DNA of 40,407 bases from Chitinophagaceae bacterium. Lineage in GTDB: Bacteria; Bacteroidota; Bacteroidia; Chitinophagales; Chitinophagaceae. The stretch's first letter is position 1. Each line of letters opens with the position of its first letter. The notes below the pieces were generated by a model. It had not been told where the DNA came from. It did not search any database and was given only the letters and a program-made list of their open reading frames with translations. Both the position numbers and the translations under genes were made by a program. Positions 23,352 to 30,865 of the stretch are shown here, piece after piece. The DNA lies in assembly GCA_947455215.1 (NCBI GenBank), contig CANGNA010000037.1:1-40407 (forward strand). The letters run 5' to 3'.

Positions 23352-23777
23352 TTAATCATACTGACTTGGTGCAATACACTCTTTCCAATACTCTACTATT
23401 TTCTTTATAACGCCTTCAACTTCTGCCATTGTATTAGGCTTGATAAAAAAGCCTTGCACAGACATTGCATAAGCATCAACCACTGCTTTTTTTGTTGTTG
23501 CTGTTGTGAAAAATAAATAAGGGATACACTTGGTCTGCAATTGTTCGTTTGTAAATATTTTGCTCCTCAGCTCGAAGCCATTGACTTTCGGCATATTCAC
23601 ATCAGACAATATCAAGAATGGATGTATGTCCGTTTGATTGAGATATTCCAGCGCTTTATTCCCGTCCGAAAAATACACTATTTCATTTTTGTATCCGAGG
23701 TTACTAAATATATCAACCAGCATGGCCTGGTCGTCTGCATCATCTTCAATAACTATTATTGGACCGTCTTTTGTCAT
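23352..23777 (-). CDS. Stand-alone response regulator receiver domain
   Basis: A 141-residue single-domain response regulator: the acidic pair near residues 11-13 (VIEDDADDQ), the phospho-acceptor D59 in LILSDVNMPKVNG, the switch threonine in FFTTAT and the conserved lysine in FIKPN. No output domain is present, so it probably relays phosphate in a phosphorelay or regulates a partner by binding. No histidine kinase lies in the window. Confidence 0.9.
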   Translation of the reverse strand: MTKDGPIIVIEDDADDQAMLVDIFSNLGYKNEIVYFSDGNKALEYLNQTDIHPFLILSDVNMPKVNGFELRSKIFTNEQLQTKCIPYLFFTTATTKKAVVDAYAMSVQGFFIKPNTMAEVEGVIKKIVEYWKECIAPSQYD

Positions 23778-23912
23778 ATATTATTGAAGTTACACTATTA
23801 TCCCGGCTTTACCCGCAAGAGATCCAATATACCTGCAATATGAAGCAACTGCTGCTTCTTTTACATGAAGTTGGGCAATACTTGCCTCACCACACCATTG
23901 CCAATAAAACAG

Positions 23913-23939
23913 AAAAGGAGGGCATGGCCCTCCTTTTTT
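23913..23939. terminator. Hairpin terminator, probably bidirectional
   Basis: AAAAGGAGGGC pairs with GCCCTCCTTTT around ATG, with T tracts on both strands. It lies just past the stop of the His-rich gene (minus strand), and can also stop transcription coming from the plus side. Confidence 0.75.
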
Positions 23940-23955
23940 GTTACGATGCAATAAA

Positions 23956-24159
23956 TTACTTACTGCTGTTTTTCTCTGTATTCTTCTTCACAGCTTGTTT
24001 AGCGCTTTCAGCACCCTTTTGGCTATGCTCTTCTGCGGTATTACCATGCTGCACAGCCTTTTCATCCTTACCGTCCTGATGACTTTTATGTGCTTCTGTG
24101 TGGTGCTTTGCAGCCTCCGTGTAATGCTTCGCAGCATCTTCGTGATGATTGTGTTTCAT
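23956..24159 (-). CDS. Small His/Lys/Ala-rich helical protein
   Basis: A 67-residue protein starting at ATG 24159 (MKHNHHEDAAKHYTEAAKHH). It is made of near-repeats of AAKHHTEAHK, giving a strongly helical, His- and Lys-rich chain, followed by an Ala/Lys/Glu tail. Such chains appear in a widespread family of small bacterial proteins of unknown role; metal binding by the histidines is a guess. An extra in-frame leader to 24198 is unlikely. A terminator follows. Confidence 0.7.
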   Translation of the reverse strand: MKHNHHEDAAKHYTEAAKHHTEAHKSHQDGKDEKAVQHGNTAEEHSQKGAESAKQAVKKNTEKNSSK

Positions 24160-24306
24160 AAAATTGATTTGCAGTATAGAGTAGCATAACTGTGCCACCG
24201 GGCAGGTTACTCATGTTAATTTACCCTCCTAAGCAATGACAGGCATAGGCTGCACGAGTGCAGAGACGGCATTCATCGTAGCTTTCCCCGGTGTAACTCA
24301 AAGGCC

Positions 24307-24576
24307 TCAGGGGTTTATCCACCAAACATCATCAGAGATAAGATCTTTGCCGGCTATAAATAAACGATCAATATCTACCGGTGATGCAAAGGCTATCTCA
24401 TTGTGATTAGCAATGATCAACGAGAAAATGTTTTTGCGCTGATCGATAGAGAGCACCTCATAGGTATTGATATGCCTGGTTTGCATTTCATCAAATATAG
24501 CCTGTGGACCGTTATCACTATTAAAGGGAAAGCGTTTGATGATATCCCCTTTCTTTAGGGAGTCAAGTTGCTTCAT
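24307..24576 (-). CDS. Hypothetical small soluble protein
   Basis: An 89-residue protein from ATG 24576 (MKQLDSLKKGDIIKRFPF); ATG 24597 and ATG 24666 are alternatives. It contains KKGDIIKRF, TYEVLSIDQRKNIFSLIIANHNEIAF and ends DDVWWINP. The alternating hydrophobic strands suggest a small beta-barrel. I do not recognise a family, and it has no obvious partner. Confidence 0.5.
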   Translation of the reverse strand: MKQLDSLKKGDIIKRFPFNSDNGPQAIFDEMQTRHINTYEVLSIDQRKNIFSLIIANHNEIAFASPVDIDRLFIAGKDLISDDVWWINP

Positions 24577-24597
24577 GGTTGTTATTTTACTGAGCAT

Positions 24598-25302
24598 GTT
24601 ATTGTTGTTATGTAAGCTGATTTTTAAGTGGGGATCTGCACTAAAAGGTACAGACGATGATTGCAAGGATGACAGGTGGACGACAAATGTTACACCGCGG
24701 GGTAAAGACCATTCTTACTCTGTTCAGCTATTCAGAAGCAATATGCAGCGGCTTTAGCTAAAGATGTAAGCAGGAACACGGCTTCAGGCTTGATGCCCGG
24801 GATATGATCTTTCTTTATGAAAGGAGGAGATATGAGCCAACCAATGTTACGGCATGCCCGAAAGAAATGAGCGGACGATCTTCACAAACAACATTTCAAC
24901 ATTCTTACGTAGTTCCGCCGTCGTTTGCATAATTGAGACCTGTAGCATTGGTACCGATCTCTACAAAAGTACGACAATGAATTTGCATTAAATTTTATTT
25001 CAATTGAAATTGCGGGTGTAGCGGAAAGAAGATAATAGCGTTTGAATAGCAAACAGCGGATGATTTGATCTACCAATACCCTTTTATAATGTCGCGGTTT
25101 CGTAGGGGAACATAGCAGTCTTTTCCAAAGATAATTGAAATGAATATTGAAGGGATGAGCGGAGAAAGAGGAAAAAATGAGAGCGGGAGGGCATCGCTCT
25201 TCGCTCGCCGCTCCCGCTCTCCTATTTGTGCCCCTAACTGACATTTCTTCGAACCAAATACTGGATTTTTTTAATACTATTTACTTTATTCGAGATTTGA
25301 AA
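24598..25302. other. Long gene-poor region with a terminator
   Basis: About 700 bp with no convincing coding sequence; an open frame on the minus strand at 24882-25244 has no start context, signal or domain and looks accidental. The only firm element is the strong hairpin at 25179-25221. I see no other repeat or mobile-element signature in it. Confidence 0.5.
25172..25221 (-). terminator. Rho-independent terminator of the nitroreductase gene
   Basis: The 11-bp perfect stem GAGAGCGGGAG (25179-25189) / CTCCCGCTCTC (25211-25221) is followed on the minus strand by ATTTTTTCC. It lies about 80 bp after the nitroreductase stop codon. Confidence 0.8.
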
Positions 25303-25932
25303 TTACGTTGTTAGCTTAGAAAAGCTTTCAAGGGCCAGACGTACTTTAGGGGCATTGACGAATGGATCCTTTTCTGCATCGCGATAACCTAGTGCTAGCA
25401 GTACAACGCTTTTTAGACCTTGTTCTTTCAGTGCGAGTAACTCATCAAATCTATCCGGATTAAATCCTTCCATTGGCGTAGTGTCTATTCGTAGCTCTGC
25501 TGCTGCTGCAATTCCTGTACCCAAGCCGATATAGGCTTGTTTTGAAGCCCATATAAAATTCTCCTCTTGTGTTCTTCCTGTAATATTAGCCACTAGTATT
25601 TTACGGAAGTTATCGAGACTTTCCAGTGGAAGGCCTCTGATAACGGACATGCGATGCATGTATTCGTCAATGTGCGTTTCCGATAAATTAGCTATTGCAG
25701 CAAATACCAGCAGATGAGATGCTTCGCTTATTTGAGGATTATATCCCTCTTCACTCAACTTCTTACGAATTTCTGGGTTCCCAACTACAATAATGCGATA
25801 TGGTTGTATGCCTGCCGATGATGCCGAAAGATTGACGGCTTCTAAGATTGCCCTCAAATCGACATCAGTTACTTTTTTATCGCTGTATTTTTTTACGGCA
25901 TAGCGCCACTTCAATGATTCTGTTAAATTCAT
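25303..25932 (-). CDS. Nitroreductase-family NAD(P)H oxidoreductase
   Basis: A 209-residue flavoprotein of NfsB-type size. The N-terminus ESLKWRYAVKKYSDKKV carries the FMN-phosphate-binding basic residues (R, K, K), followed by VNLSASSAGIQPYRIIVV, FIWASKQAYIGLGTGIAAAAEL, and DTTPMEGFNPDRFDELL, where the GIxxxPMEGF-like region binds FMN, and LLALGYRDAEKDPF at the end. Such enzymes reduce quinones, nitro compounds or azo dyes with NAD(P)H. It is close to two pirin genes and two HxlR regulators, so it probably shares their stress programme, though it has its own 213-bp upstream region. Confidence 0.9.
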   Translation of the reverse strand: MNLTESLKWRYAVKKYSDKKVTDVDLRAILEAVNLSASSAGIQPYRIIVVGNPEIRKKLSEEGYNPQISEASHLLVFAAIANLSETHIDEYMHRMSVIRGLPLESLDNFRKILVANITGRTQEENFIWASKQAYIGLGTGIAAAAELRIDTTPMEGFNPDRFDELLALKEQGLKSVVLLALGYRDAEKDPFVNAPKVRLALESFSKLTT

Positions 25933-26145
25933 TTGTTGTTTTTTTGATTGTTAAATTCTCTGATATTATTCAGTACATAAGAAATATTGATCACCCTTTA
26001 TTAACCAGGATTTTGAAATAGCCATTAGCACGCAATCCAATATCTCCAACCAAATGCGTTTTATACGCTACCGAACGTGCCTGGGGATGTCTGGGAAATT
26101 CAATTTAATAAGCGATCAATAAGGCTCAATTCTCGCTCTTGTATT

Positions 26146-27072
26146 TTATAATCTTCTTTTCCCGTTGGTCTGATCTATATCTCCATATTTCCCTGCTTTA
26201 AAATCGGCATATGCTTGCCTCACTTCCTTTTCATTATTGAGAACGAACGGCCCTGCGGCAACATATGACTCATTATTAACTTCGCCACCTAACACCAGGA
26301 GATCCGATGTGGTTTTCGCGTGTATTCTGAGTACACTTCCGTCTCTCTCATAAAGCACTGCATGGCCTTCCCTTACCGTTTGCCCATTACCTACCACCAG
26401 TTGCCCTTTAAGCAGGTAAATGAATGCGTTGTGCTGCGGGTCTATAGGCAACTCTACAGTAGCACCTTCCTTTATAGTCACATGCCAGTAATTGACAGGC
26501 ATCAGTAACCGGGTCTGGGATCGCACCCCGAAGACTTCTCCTAAGATCACCCTGATCATGGCTTTGTCGTCTGATATGATCTCAATATCCTCCTTTCTGA
26601 AATGTGCAGCATTTGGCTCGGAATTTTTCAACCCGGACGGTATGTTCAACCAGCTTTGTATTCCATGAAAAGTGCCCCCATTTTCAAACAGCCCATCGCC
26701 TGTCTCTTCCATATGCAATGCGCCTCTTCCCGAAGTGAACTGTATAAAATCACCCGCTTCATATTGAAAATCATTACCCATGCTATCCCGGTGATGTGCG
26801 TTACCCTCAAATAGGTACGTTGTCGGTATTATGCCTGCATGAGGGTGCGCATCTACCCTGAATGGCGCACCTTTGGCCAGTTCCATAGGGCCAAATTCAT
26901 CGAAAATGAAAAATGGGGAAGTATAATTCTGATAGCTGTCACCGCCATTAATAATTTTTTTTAGGCTCATTTTGCCCATATTACTGATCGCGGGACCGAT
27001 TATTTTAAATACGCTCCTTTGTGATCGTTCCAGATTAGAACCGGATGTCGATGCTGAATTTCCTGTTGTCAT
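26146..27072 (-). CDS. Pirin family protein (cytoplasmic)
   Basis: A 308-residue bicupin. The N-terminal cupin carries the pirin metal site: H76 and H78 in AHPHAGIIPTTY, H120 and E122 in GRGALHMEE. The C-terminal cupin is shorter and lacks these ligands, as in most pirins. Some bacterial pirins have quercetin 2,3-dioxygenase activity; others bind transcription factors or act as redox sensors, so the role here is open. It has no export signal, unlike its paralogue at 28480. The upstream dsbA/frnE-like gene ends 36 bp away on the same strand, so the two form an operon. Confidence 0.9.
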   Translation of the reverse strand: MTTGNSASTSGSNLERSQRSVFKIIGPAISNMGKMSLKKIINGGDSYQNYTSPFFIFDEFGPMELAKGAPFRVDAHPHAGIIPTTYLFEGNAHHRDSMGNDFQYEAGDFIQFTSGRGALHMEETGDGLFENGGTFHGIQSWLNIPSGLKNSEPNAAHFRKEDIEIISDDKAMIRVILGEVFGVRSQTRLLMPVNYWHVTIKEGATVELPIDPQHNAFIYLLKGQLVVGNGQTVREGHAVLYERDGSVLRIHAKTTSDLLVLGGEVNNESYVAAGPFVLNNEKEVRQAYADFKAGKYGDIDQTNGKRRL

Positions 27073-27108
27073 AACAACTGTGTTTTTTATACTCTTTTAT
27101 TTGTTTCA

Positions 27109-27957
27109 TCATTCGCACTTCCCATTGGGCGTGCAAGAAGCGCCACCTTCCATGATCTCGATATTCTTATGAGGCTTTTCCTTTTCCCATTCAGCAAATG
27201 ACCTTTCTAGGACGTTCAGAAATGTTTGCGGATCCTGCGCTCCTGAAACCGCATATTTGCCATTGAAAACAAAAAATGGAACACTGCGTATGCCGATCTG
27301 CCCTGCTTCACTTATGTCTGCACGCACAGCATCCGCATATGTCTGTTGTTCTAATGCTACTTTCAATGCAACGGTATCCAGTCCGATAGACCTACCTAGT
27401 TCAACAAGTGTAGGAATGTCGTCCACATTTCTGCCATCTGTAAAATAAGATCTGAACATCAGTCCTTCCGCGTCAGTTTGCTTGCCATATTTTTTGGCGA
27501 AATGCAGAAACTGATGGGCCCTGAAAGTATTAGCAACAATGGCTTTATTAAAATTATATTCCAGCCCTGCCTGTTTTCCCATCAATGCCGCCTGCGTATT
27601 CATCTGCTTAGCTTGGTCAATAGTTACGCCTTTAGTCTCTGCCAATACCTGGTCAATGTTCTTGTCGGTCTGAGTTGTAATACTTGGCATCAGTTGGTAG
27701 CTCTTCCATTCTACTTCAATGTTGTCTTTGTCGGCAAACTGATCTAATGCCACTTGAAACTTCGTTTTTCCAATGTAGCAGAAAGGACAGACTACATCGC
27801 TCCATATTTCTATTTTCATCTTTTGATTGATTTTATTTCCAGAATTATTGGTCGTATGCTGTGATACAGCCGCCTTGATTATTTTATCACTGGCATACAG
27901 GACACCTATACTCACCGCCATCATTACAGCAATACCTAAAGTCATTACACTACGCAT
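27109..27957 (-). CDS. DsbA/FrnE-like thiol oxidoreductase with N-terminal anchor
   Basis: A 282-residue protein. Residues 47-282 match the FrnE/DsbA-family fold and length, with the redox motif C57-PF-C60 in WSDVVCPFCYIG and the cis-proline region GIRSVPFFVFNGKY. It catalyses thiol-disulfide exchange, and in this family may also act on polyketides. The first 30 residues add a hydrophobic segment, MTLGIAVMMAVSIGVLY, a likely signal anchor absent from cytosolic FrnE. ATG 27957 is preferred over the internal ATG 27819 because a -7 element, TAATTTTG, sits just upstream at 27977-27984. It shares an operon with the pirin gene and is divergent from an hxlR gene. Confidence 0.85.
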   Translation of the reverse strand: MRSVMTLGIAVMMAVSIGVLYASDKIIKAAVSQHTTNNSGNKINQKMKIEIWSDVVCPFCYIGKTKFQVALDQFADKDNIEVEWKSYQLMPSITTQTDKNIDQVLAETKGVTIDQAKQMNTQAALMGKQAGLEYNFNKAIVANTFRAHQFLHFAKKYGKQTDAEGLMFRSYFTDGRNVDDIPTLVELGRSIGLDTVALKVALEQQTYADAVRADISEAGQIGIRSVPFFVFNGKYAVSGAQDPQTFLNVLERSFAEWEKEKPHKNIEIMEGGASCTPNGKCE

Positions 27958-27976
27958 ACCTCTGTTTTTTACTCGC

Positions 27977-28028
27977 CAAAATTACCTGATATTTGCTATT
28001 CTTTGTATAGTACTATACTTTTGTATAG
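27977..28028. promoter_or_regulatory. HxlR operator and overlapping divergent promoters
   Basis: The perfect palindrome GTATAGTACTATAC (28005-28018) and a further TTGTATAG at 28021-28028, which repeats 28003-28010, form the likely operator. On the plus strand TTTG (27992-27995) and TACTTTTG (28016-28023) with a 20-bp spacer make a promoter for hxlR that the operator overlaps, implying autoregulation. On the minus strand TAATTTTG (27977-27984) is the -7 of dsbA/frnE, with no clear -33; its operator lies just upstream, as in activator-assisted promoters. Confidence 0.6.
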
Positions 28029-28045
28029 CGAAATTGACCGGTAAT

Positions 28046-28405
28046 ATGGATATGAAACTTGATCTAAACGACATCAAAGAATGTCCGAACTCGTTTATGA
28101 TGGCCGTGAACGACACTATGAATGTGCTCAATGGCAAATGGAAACTAGCCATCATGGCTTCATTGATCTTTGGTAAAAAAAGATTTAAGGATATGGAACG
28201 GGAGATACCTAAGATCACACCAAGGATGTTATCCAAAGAACTTCGCGACTTGGAGATGAACGGGATCGTAAAAAGATCCGTACATGATACTATTCCTGTT
28301 ACAATCGAATACGAGTTTACTCCATCAGGTAAGTCTTTCAAAAGTGTGCTGGATGCGATGGTAGAATGGGGATTGGAACATAGACAAGCAACATTGCGCA
28401 AATAG
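28046..28405 (+). CDS. HxlR-family redox regulator 1
   Basis: A 119-residue winged-helix protein from ATG 28046 (MDMKLDLNDIKEC). The HxlR signature is clear: an N-terminal C13 in ECPNS, LNGKWKLAIMASL, KKRFKDMEREIPKITPRMLSKEL (recognition helix), and VKRSVHDTIPVTIEYEFT. HxlR/DUF24 proteins such as YodB, CatR and HypR of Bacillus sense quinones or disulfide stress through that cysteine. The gene is divergent from the dsbA/frnE-pirin operon, with a palindromic operator between them, so it should control itself and that operon. Confidence 0.92.
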   Translation: MDMKLDLNDIKECPNSFMMAVNDTMNVLNGKWKLAIMASLIFGKKRFKDMEREIPKITPRMLSKELRDLEMNGIVKRSVHDTIPVTIEYEFTPSGKSFKSVLDAMVEWGLEHRQATLRK

Positions 28406-28479
28406 TACGAACTGAAAGACATAGTACTGAAATGTGGGGTGATAAAGACGGATCGTCATTATCACTAACCGTTCCCTTG

Positions 28480-29439
28480 TTAATAGCCATTTACTTTATC
28501 AGTATTGCCCATCTTCCCAGAATTGAAATCCGCTATGCAATGCTCTATTTCCTGTTTGGAGTTCATCACGAACGGACCATATGAGTAAACGGGTTCATTA
28601 TTTGGTCGTCCTCCAAGCACAAGTAATTCCGATTTTGCTTTACTATAGACATGCAAGAAGTCGCCCTTGCGTTCGTATAACACCATTTGGTTCTTTTGTA
28701 TTTCTTGTCTGCCCTGTACTTCAAGTACTCCATCTACTAAGTAAATGAACGCATTGTGAGTAGGATCCACGGGGATTTCAAGTTTAGTATTCTCATTCAA
28801 CTTTATATGATAATAGAACACTGGGAATAACATACTCACTTGCGATTTTACACCAAATCCTTCACCCAAAACAACTTTAACGGAATAGTTTTCTGTTGCT
28901 ACAAATCCCAACTGTTGCTCATGATACATTACGGTTGAAGGGGCTATGAATTTATACTTGGCGGGCAGATTTAACCATATCTGGAATCCGTGGTAAATCC
29001 CTCCTTCGTCATAGACTTTTTTCCCGGTTTCTTCCATATGAATGGCACCACGGCCTGACGTAAAGATCAGGAAATCGTTCTTGCCATATTGATAGTCATT
29101 GTTTAGACTATCACGGTGATGCCCTGTACCAGACAAAAAATAGGTCATTGGGATAATACCAGCATGGGGGTGAGCATCTACTCGCATAGGCAGCTTAGGT
29201 GCCAGGTCAACAGGGCCAAATTCGTCGAAGACCACATAGGGGGAGACATAGTCTGTATCATCTCCTGCAAATGATCGCAGCAATGGAAGTGAACCGATTG
29301 ATGATCTTTGGGCTTTGATTACCTGCAAAACACGCCTCTCAGATCGAGTGGCTGCAAGTGCAGCTGTTTTGATAACTGATGGTATCAGTATAGACGCACC
29401 TATAATTGCTGAACCCTTTAAGAAATTACGCCTTTCCAT
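28480..29439 (-). CDS. Pirin family protein with Tat signal peptide
   Basis: A 319-residue bicupin, paralogous to the 26146 pirin, with the same metal ligands (H90 and H92 in AHPHAGIIPMTY, H134 and E136 in GRGAIHMEE). It begins MERRNFLKGSAIIGASILIP, a twin-arginine type signal peptide (RRNFLKG then a hydrophobic stretch), and probable cleavage follows AALAA. It should therefore be folded with its iron and exported to the periplasm by the Tat system. Most pirins are cytoplasmic. The upstream doxX gene ends 60 bp away, suggesting an operon. Confidence 0.88.
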   Translation of the reverse strand: MERRNFLKGSAIIGASILIPSVIKTAALAATRSERRVLQVIKAQRSSIGSLPLLRSFAGDDTDYVSPYVVFDEFGPVDLAPKLPMRVDAHPHAGIIPMTYFLSGTGHHRDSLNNDYQYGKNDFLIFTSGRGAIHMEETGKKVYDEGGIYHGFQIWLNLPAKYKFIAPSTVMYHEQQLGFVATENYSVKVVLGEGFGVKSQVSMLFPVFYYHIKLNENTKLEIPVDPTHNAFIYLVDGVLEVQGRQEIQKNQMVLYERKGDFLHVYSKAKSELLVLGGRPNNEPVYSYGPFVMNSKQEIEHCIADFNSGKMGNTDKVNGY

Positions 29440-29499
29440 GTATTGCTATTTAAACTGAGTGAAATGAATAGTTGTTTAGGGTTGTGGACTCAATTGGGG

Positions 29500-29943
29500 T
29501 TACTGCCTATTGTCTGTTATGCTGGCAAGCGTTGGACGGTCTTTAATAGGGATTTTTTTATATCTGATCCAGGCAATGAAACTTACTATTATGCCCAAAA
29601 CTATTGTCATCGGCGCCTCATTTGCTTCTCCATGAGTAATGTGGTAAATCGTTGCAAACAACATAACTAGTGCGAGGCCCAAAGCTGCTAATGGTGTAAG
29701 GATAGTCTTGATCCGAAGTATATCGGGTAGTAGCAAACCGATGGCGCCCAGAACCTCGCTAGCAGCAATAAGCTTTACGGCCCATATAGGAAAATAATTG
29801 ACGTATGACATTTTAGGAGCCAATACCTCGATAGGTTGAGAAATATTATATAGTCCTCCCATGAGAAATAATAGGGCCATAAGTGCCTGAAGTGCCCACG
29901 TTGTAATATTCAATCCTGTTGACGTTTTAGTTTGGTTTGCCAT
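29500..29943 (-). CDS. DoxX-family membrane protein
   Basis: A 147-residue protein starting at ATG 29943 (MANQTKTSTGLNITTW); the upstream ATG 29964 would overlap the -7 element and is less likely. Four hydrophobic helices are visible (about residues 10-28, 53-75, 78-98, 105-121), with the DoxX features ALMALLFLMGGLYNISQP and IAASEVLGAIGLLLPD. DoxX proteins are linked to quinone-related or thiosulfate redox; in Bacillus CatD is controlled by HxlR-family YodB/CatR. Here it is divergent from an hxlR gene and upstream of the Tat-pirin gene. Confidence 0.9.
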   Translation of the reverse strand: MANQTKTSTGLNITTWALQALMALLFLMGGLYNISQPIEVLAPKMSYVNYFPIWAVKLIAASEVLGAIGLLLPDILRIKTILTPLAALGLALVMLFATIYHITHGEANEAPMTIVLGIIVSFIAWIRYKKIPIKDRPTLASITDNRQ

Positions 29944-29961
29944 AATGTTTTTATTTTTTAG

Positions 29962-29969
29962 CAAAGTTA
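29962..29969 (-). promoter_or_regulatory. -7 element of the doxX promoter
   Basis: TAACTTTG matches the Bacteroidota TAnnTTTG consensus. It puts the start site near 29955 and leaves a ~12-base leader, the same layout as at dsbA/frnE. No well-spaced TTG is found at -33. Confidence 0.5.
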
Positions 29970-29987
29970 TCTACCTTTACTTTCAAA

Positions 29988-30021
29988 ATGTAACCACTAT
30001 ACAAAAGGTAAGTGATTACAT
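29988..30021. promoter_or_regulatory. Inverted-repeat operator upstream of hxlR 2
   Basis: ATGTAACCACT (29988-29998) and AGTGATTACAT (30011-30021) are complementary in 10 of 11 positions, with a 12-bp spacer. The element lies in the gap between the divergent doxX and hxlR genes, 25 bp before the hxlR start, as expected for the operator of the adjacent HxlR regulator. Its sequence differs from the palindrome at 28005, so the two regulators probably have separate specificities. Confidence 0.65.
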
Positions 30022-30045
30022 TTAGGTAAGTATAAATTAGCCGAT

Positions 30046-30426
30046 ATGACAACAAGCTGGCAACCTGAAAATAGGTTAGGCCCCAAAGCTTGCTCCTATA
30101 AATTAGGAGCACTTGCTGATGCCCTTTATGCAATAGGGGGCAAATGGAAATTGCGCATAATAATTTCACTCATTGGAACAACCAGCCGCTTTAACGATCT
30201 TCAGCGGACTGTAACAGGTATATCTTCAAAAGTTCTCGCAGCCGAATTGAGGGAGCTGGAGTTGAATGGCTTTGTGAAAAGGACTATAAAAGATGGGTTC
30301 CCGGTTATTGTAGAATATGAGCTGACTGAATATAGCATTACTCTACAGCCGGTACTTGACTCTTTGGTCGATTGGGGGGCAAAGCATAGACAAAAGATTA
30401 TGAATAGTGAACTCTCGAAAATATGA
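30046..30426 (+). CDS. HxlR-family redox regulator 2
   Basis: A 126-residue winged-helix regulator, paralogue of the one at 28046. It carries one N-terminal cysteine (C16 in GPKACSYKLG), the motif GGKWKLRIIISLI, the recognition region RFNDLQRTVTGISSKVLAAEL and VKRTIKDGFPVIVEYELT. It is divergent from the doxX-pirin operon with an 11-bp inverted repeat between, and is probably an autoregulated redox switch for that operon. Confidence 0.92.
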   Translation: MTTSWQPENRLGPKACSYKLGALADALYAIGGKWKLRIIISLIGTTSRFNDLQRTVTGISSKVLAAELRELELNGFVKRTIKDGFPVIVEYELTEYSITLQPVLDSLVDWGAKHRQKIMNSELSKI

Positions 30427-30645
30427 ATATTGTACAAAGGCGTTAATACGATAAATGCAGGCAAAAGCTTCCATGCGTTGTGTAAAGGTTTTGGGCGAGT
30501 ACAACGATTACTTGCTGAAGCTAATTCGGCTGAATTATTTGATTTAGAGCTCTCCTCAAGCTGCTTTCACGGCTGGTAGATAACAGAGCGTCAAGAACCC
30601 CTGTTATAGATATATAGAACTCATTTTATGCAGTTTTAGGGTGGA

Positions 30646-30840
30646 ATGTACTTTTTAATGAATATGGTGGAACTCTTGACTGAAGCGGATTTAGAGCTAA
30701 AGAACAAGATTATTGGTTCGATGTTCCCCAAAAAGCTCGTTTTTGAAAATAACGAACTTCGAACCAACATTGAAGACGGGGTGATGCCGATGCTTATCGC
30801 TACTAGCAAGGCTTTCAGCGTAAATAAAAAAGGAGAGCTA
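30646..30840 (+). pseudogene. C-terminal remnant of a serine recombinase
   Basis: About 65 codons encode a piece that resembles the end of large serine recombinases: a helical part around LTEADLELKNKIIGSMFPKK, then LVFENNELRTN, and a tail. A TAG stop lies just upstream in frame, so the catalytic N-terminal ~400 residues are gone and the fragment cannot be a functional protein. Its location next to tRNA-Leu suggests an old integrated element at a tRNA hot spot. The identification rests on the phrase IIGSMFPKKLVF and is moderate. Confidence 0.55.
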
Positions 30841-30859
30841 AAAAAAATTAGCTCTCCTT
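30830..30859 (-). terminator. Rho-independent terminator of the tRNA unit
   Basis: AAGGAGAGCTAA (30830-30841) pairs with TTAGCTCTCCTT (30848-30859); on the minus strand it continues into CTTTTTTATTT, 6 bp past the 3' end of tRNA-Leu. Confidence 0.85.
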
Positions 30860-30865
30860 CCTGTT

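Larger units (their letters stand above)
30427..30865. other. Region before tRNA genes with recombinase remnant
   Basis: This stretch holds the remnant at 30646-30840, the terminator of the tRNA unit at 30830-30859 and an ATAACAG...CTGTTAT inverted pair near 30584-30610. The ~200 bp before 30646 show no convincing gene. The open frame continuing past 30840 simply reads through the terminator and the antisense strand of the tRNA. Confidence 0.5.

Noticed and set aside
24882-25244. A 120-codon minus-strand open frame
   Set aside because: No domain, no signal peptide, cysteine- and arginine-rich random-like composition, and it runs through the nitroreductase terminator hairpin.
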